A stretch of DNA of 9,192 bases from Bacillota bacterium (GTDB lineage: Bacteria; Bacillota; Limnochordia; Darwinibacteriales; DTU012), in contig JAAYLQ010000048.1 in the NCBI GenBank assembly GCA_012521805.1, forward strand, positions 1-9,192, in the 5' to 3' direction. Within the stretch, counting starts at the first letter, position 1; each line of letters begins with the position of its first letter. The position numbers and the translations under genes were made by a program. The notes beneath the pieces were generated by a model. That model did not search any database, was not told the DNA's origin, and worked only from the letters and a program-made list of their open reading frames with translations. Positions 6,740 through 9,192 of this stretch are shown here, piece after piece.

Positions 6740-8122
6740 ATGTTGAAGGAATACAGAACCATTTCAGAAATTGCAGGTCCCTTGATGCTGGTCCAGAACG
6801 TTGAAGGCGTTAAGTATGAAGAACTGGGTGAAATTGAACTGCCCAATGGGGATATCCGTTTGTGCAAAGTATTAGAAGTTGACGAAGGCAATGCTTTAGT
6901 GCAGCTGTTTGAAAGCTCAGCTGGAATCAACGTTGCCCAAAGTAAAGTGCGGTTTCTCGGAAAGAGCATTGAGCTGCCGGTATCCATGGATATGCTGGGC
7001 AGGGTTTTTACCGGTTTAGGACGGCCTGCTGATGGTGGACCGGAGATTATTCCCGAAGCACGGTTAGATATTAATGGTGTCCCCATCAACCCTGCTGCCC
7101 GCAATTATCCGTCTGAGTTTATTCAAACCGGAGTTTCGGCGATTGATGGTTTGAACACTTTGGTGCGGGGGCAAAAACTGCCGATCTTTTCAGGATCAGG
7201 TCTGCCCCATGCCCAGCTGGCAGCGCAGATTGCCAGACAGGCGAAGGTTTTAGATGACCAGAGTAAGTTTGCGGTAGTGTTTGCTGCGATTGGGATTACC
7301 TTTGAAGAAGCTGATTTCTTTATCAGTGACTTTATCAGAACTGGGGCGATTGATCGGTCAGTAGTATTTATTAACTTAGCTGACGACCCTGCTATTGAGC
7401 GGATTTCAACACCCCGGATGGCACTGACTGCTGCGGAATACCTAGCCTTTGAAAAGGACATGCATGTTTTGGTTATCTTAACTGATATTACCAACTACGC
7501 TGAAGCCCTGCGGGAAGTTTCCGCGGCGAGAAAAGAAGTTCCTGGGCGCAGAGGTTATCCCGGTTATCTGTATACAGACTTAGCAACCATTTACGAAAGA
7601 GCTGGCCGCAAGAAGGACAGCAACGGCAGTATCACTTTAATTCCTATTTTAACTATGCCTGAGGATGATAAGACCCATCCGATCCCTGACTTAACTGGGT
7701 ACATTACCGAGGGTCAGATTATTCTCAGCCGCGAGCTGCACCGGAAAGGTATTGAGCCGCCAATCGATGTTCTGCCATCCCTGTCCAGGTTGAAGGATAA
7801 AGGGATAGGCGCAGGTAAGACTCGAGAAGATCATGCCGATGTGATGAACCAGCTCTTTGCAGCTTATGCCACCGGTAAAGAAGCGAAGGAACTGGCAGTC
7901 ATCCTTGGGGAAGCTGCTTTGACAGATATTGATAAGCTTTATGCTGAGTTTGCGGATCAGTTTGAAGCAAGGTATGTGTCCCAGGGATTCTATGAAGACC
8001 GTACTATTGAAGATACCCTGAAGTTGGGTTGGGAGCTGCTTTCAATCCTGCCCCGTGCTGAGCTTAAGCGGATTCGCGACGAATATCTGGATAAGTATCT
8101 CCCCAGCAGAGGAGAGGGTTAG
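6740..8122 (+). CDS. ntpB: V/A-type ATPase non-catalytic subunit B
   Basis: This 460-residue subunit alternates with A in the head and completes each catalytic site. In place of a P-loop it has the family's degenerate block FSGSGLPHAQLAAQIARQA, starting at residue 150, so it should not hydrolyse ATP itself. Arg350 in PSLSRLKDKG matches the arginine finger of E. hirae NtpB and reaches into the neighbouring A site. Other conserved blocks are LTDITNYAEALREVSAARKE, PGRRGYPGYLYTDLATIYER and LTMPEDDKTHPIPDLTGYI. Length is normal. ATG 6740 lies one base after the A stop and 7 nt after AGGAGGTG at 6725-6732, a strong site within the A coding end. This arrangement favours coupled 1:1 synthesis of A and B. 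Confidence 0.99.
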   Translation: MLKEYRTISEIAGPLMLVQNVEGVKYEELGEIELPNGDIRLCKVLEVDEGNALVQLFESSAGINVAQSKVRFLGKSIELPVSMDMLGRVFTGLGRPADGGPEIIPEARLDINGVPINPAARNYPSEFIQTGVSAIDGLNTLVRGQKLPIFSGSGLPHAQLAAQIARQAKVLDDQSKFAVVFAAIGITFEEADFFISDFIRTGAIDRSVVFINLADDPAIERISTPRMALTAAEYLAFEKDMHVLVILTDITNYAEALREVSAARKEVPGRRGYPGYLYTDLATIYERAGRKKDSNGSITLIPILTMPEDDKTHPIPDLTGYITEGQIILSRELHRKGIEPPIDVLPSLSRLKDKGIGAGKTREDHADVMNQLFAAYATGKEAKELAVILGEAALTDIDKLYAEFADQFEARYVSQGFYEDRTIEDTLKLGWELLSILPRAELKRIRDEYLDKYLPSRGEG

Positions 8123-8797
8123 ATGGCTGTACTGAATGTAAATCCCAACCGGATGGAGCTGTCTAAGCTGAAGAAGCGGCTTGTTGTAGCCCGTCGCGGA
8201 CATAAGCTCTTGAAAGATAAACGCGATGAATTGATGAAGATTTTCCTGGATGTGGTTAAGAAGAATAAGGAGCTGCGGGAAAAGGTTGAGAAACTTTTGG
8301 CCGAATCATACCAAAGTTTCTTAGTGGCAAGGGCAGTAATGTCTTCTGAGGTATTGGAAGCTGCCCTGATGGTTCCCAAACAAAGTGTGGAGTTAGATGT
8401 GGACACGGTTAACCTGATGAGTGTGACTGTGCCTAAGTTTCAGTATACAGAAATCAGCAGCGATGAGGAAAACATCTATCCTTATGGCTTTGCTGCTACA
8501 TCCAGTGATTTAGACCGCTCGATGCAGATTTTGGCGTCAGTCTTACCTTTAATGCTGGAGCTGGCTGAGAGCGAGAAGACAGCTCAGTTGCTGGCTCAAG
8601 AGATCGAAAAAACCAGAAGACGGGTAAATGCCTTGGAATATGTGCTGATTCCTCAGCTTGAGGAAACTATTCGCTACATTACCATGAAGCTTGAAGAAAA
8701 CGAGCGGGGCAATATTACCCGGTTAATGAAGGTTAAGGACATGATGCTGGAGCAGACTTATAAATATCGGGAGCGAATGAGAACGCCAAGTAGTTAA
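8123..8797 (+). CDS. ntpD: V/A-type ATPase subunit D, central axle
   Basis: This 224-residue protein is the long antiparallel coiled coil that turns inside the A3B3 head and passes torque through F and C to the K ring. The N-terminal helix carries the family hallmark NPNRMELSKLKKRL (7-20), followed by RRGHKLLKDKRDELM (24-38). The middle (about 105-150) is less helical and fits the F-binding and head-rotor region. The C-terminal helix contains TRRRVNALEYVLIPQLEETI, also typical. Length is near the upper end of the usual 200-220 residues. Its ATG follows the B stop directly (0 nt), with AGAGGAGAGGG at 8108-8118 as ribosome site. It is the last gene before the terminator. Confidence 0.97.
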   Translation: MAVLNVNPNRMELSKLKKRLVVARRGHKLLKDKRDELMKIFLDVVKKNKELREKVEKLLAESYQSFLVARAVMSSEVLEAALMVPKQSVELDVDTVNLMSVTVPKFQYTEISSDEENIYPYGFAATSSDLDRSMQILASVLPLMLELAESEKTAQLLAQEIEKTRRRVNALEYVLIPQLEETIRYITMKLEENERGNITRLMKVKDMMLEQTYKYRERMRTPSS

Positions 8798-8806
8798 CTA
8801 GTATAT

Positions 8807-8840
8807 AAAAAATCACAGGCAGGTGTGCCTGTGATTTTTT
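8807..8840. terminator. Strong bidirectional terminator of the ATPase operon
   Basis: A perfect 15-bp inverted repeat, 8807-8821 against 8826-8840, closes a four-base GGTG loop. The core arm is TCACAGGCA. The stem begins with six A and ends with six T, so it can terminate transcription from both strands: the ATPase operon from the left and the convergent transposase gene from the right. It begins 9 nt after the D stop. Confidence 0.93.
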
Positions 8841-8919
8841 GTGCGCCTGGCATGCTTATTGCGCCTAATAAAAGAAAATAAAATAAAATAAACAGCATCT
8901 AGCAGGAATTATCTATCAT
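8841..8919. other. Intergenic stretch likely containing the IS110 element's 3' end
   Basis: These 79 bases lie between the operon terminator and the transposase stop. They contain TGCGCCT twice (8842-8848 and 8860-8866, 18 nt apart) and an AT-rich run. IS110-family elements generally lack clear terminal inverted repeats, so the exact element boundary cannot be seen. It probably falls here, because the transposase ends near the element's right end in this family. Confidence 0.4.
8875..8889. repeat. Short AAAAT tandem repeat
   Basis: Three tandem copies of AAAAT are followed by AAA, in the AT-rich stretch between the operon terminator and the transposase. No function can be assigned. Confidence 0.6.
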
Positions 8920-9192
8920 TTACAGAATAAAGCAGCAAATCGAGATGTGGACAGGAGTTTGGACCGTTGACCGATTATCAGTCCATAAGGCGAAGAGCAA
9001 ATGAGCTAATTTACGTGCTATGGCTCCGGTGACAACATTTGGGTGCTTTCCTTGTGCTCTCATGATGTCGTAGTATTCTTTGAACTCTGGATTGAATCTT
9101 CTAGCAGAAACTGCGGCAAGCCAGAGACTATGACGCAATACTGGCGAACCCCGTTTGGACATTCGATTACGGGTTCCTTCAAACTGGCCTGA
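8920..9192 (-). CDS. IS110-family transposase, C-terminal part (5' end outside the window)
   Basis: The minus-strand frame is open from the window edge (9192) to TAA at 8920-8922, giving 91 visible residues. The Met at 9160-9162 is internal, because the frame continues upstream of it with SGQFEGTRNR. The stretch SKRGSPVLRHSLWLAA and the later FNPEFKEYYDIMRAQGKHPN and GAIARKLAHLLFAL blocks are typical of the Transposase_20 (IS116/IS110/IS902) domain. This is the C-terminal half of IS110 recombinases, which pair a RuvC-like DEDD domain with a serine-bearing domain. The Ser of the SG at the very window edge may be that conserved serine (inference). The last 19 residues after DNR do not match anything I recognise. 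Whether the element is intact cannot be judged, since the N-terminal catalytic domain lies outside. Confidence 0.88.
   Translation of the reverse strand, partial: SGQFEGTRNRMSKRGSPVLRHSLWLAAVSARRFNPEFKEYYDIMRAQGKHPNVVTGAIARKLAHLLFALWTDNRSTVQTPVHISICCFIL

Larger units (their letters stand above)
197..8797 (+). other. Complete V/A-type ATPase operon (H-I-K-E-C-F-A-B-D)
   Basis: Nine same-strand genes are packed with overlaps of 14 nt (H/I) and 8 nt (C/F) and gaps of 12 (I-K), 28 (K-E), 21 (E-C), 32 (F-A), 1 (A-B) and 0 nt (B-D). A terminator lies before the leader, another follows D, and no internal terminator is seen. The order equals that of E. hirae ntpFIKECGABD. No extra regulatory or antiporter gene (such as ntpJ) follows D, because the operon terminator and an IS element come next. 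Confidence 0.93.
8841..9192 (-). mobile_element. IS110-family insertion sequence, partial
   Basis: This is inferred from the transposase C-terminus. The right boundary lies somewhere in 8841-8919 and the left part is beyond the window. In this family the guiding (bridge) RNA comes from non-coding sequence flanking the transposase. For the IS110 group that is the 5' side, which is not visible here. Confidence 0.65.

Noticed and set aside
6538..7104. Minus-strand open frame of 188 codons across the A/B junction
   Set aside because: It lies opposite two strongly conserved genes, spans their junction, and has low-complexity content resembling no family. It is a shadow frame.
7123..7494. Minus-strand open frame of 123 codons inside subunit B
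   Set aside because: It is fully antisense to a conserved block of B and its composition follows the complement of the B codons.
8119..8406. Minus-strand open frame opposite the start of subunit D
   Set aside because: It is the Ser/Phe-rich complement of the Lys/Leu/Glu-rich coiled coil of D, and nothing supports it as a gene.
197..8797. F-type ATP synthase or flagellar/type III secretion ATPase
   Set aside because: The A subunit has the extra bulge domain, K is a duplicated four-helix proteolipid, and I, C, D, E and F are all V/A-type. No F-type or secretion partner gene is present.
9160..9162. Transposase starting at the Met at 9160-9162 as a complete 80-residue protein
   Set aside because: The frame continues upstream to the window edge with residues typical of the IS110 family, so this Met is internal.

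Overview
The window is almost entirely one complete V/A-type (rotary) ATPase operon on the plus strand. It carries nine genes in the order H(G)-I-K-E-C-F-A-B-D (positions 197-8797), the same order as the Enterococcus hirae ntpFIKECGABD operon. Every expected core subunit is present, full length and without frameshifts. A short promoter-bearing leader precedes the operon and a very strong hairpin terminator follows it.

Layout. Positions 1-35 look like the last ten codons of an unrelated upstream gene whose end resembles the C-terminal signal of an outer-membrane beta-barrel protein. A rho-independent terminator overlaps its stop (34-67). Positions 68-196 are the leader, with a candidate extended -10 promoter. 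Peripheral stalk subunit H and membrane stator subunit I overlap by 14 nt. Then come the proteolipid K, peripheral stalk subunit E, and the axle genes C and F, which overlap by 8 nt. The catalytic A, non-catalytic B and axle D genes follow with gaps of 1 and 0 nt. A 15-bp perfect stem-loop (8807-8840) closes the operon. Converging on it from the right, on the minus strand, is the 3' part of an IS110-family transposase that runs off the window edge.

How the parts work together. A3B3 is the ATP-handling hexamer. D, F and C form the central axle and its socket to the K ring. E and H form the peripheral stalks that tie A3B3 to subunit I. I and K form the ion path. K keeps all side chains of the sodium site known from E. 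hirae NtpK (Thr63, Gln64, Tyr67, Gln111, Glu140), so a Na+-translocating enzyme is the best inference.

Organism. Gene order, Shine-Dalgarno sites close to AGGAGG, and mid G+C content suggest an anaerobic Bacillota (Clostridia-like) bacterium. If the beta-barrel tail is real, a diderm lineage such as Limnochordia, Halanaerobiales or Negativicutes is likely; this is inference from ten residues. I see no novel system here. The items worth a second look are the sodium-site signature, the outer-membrane hint and the IS110 element abutting the operon terminator.
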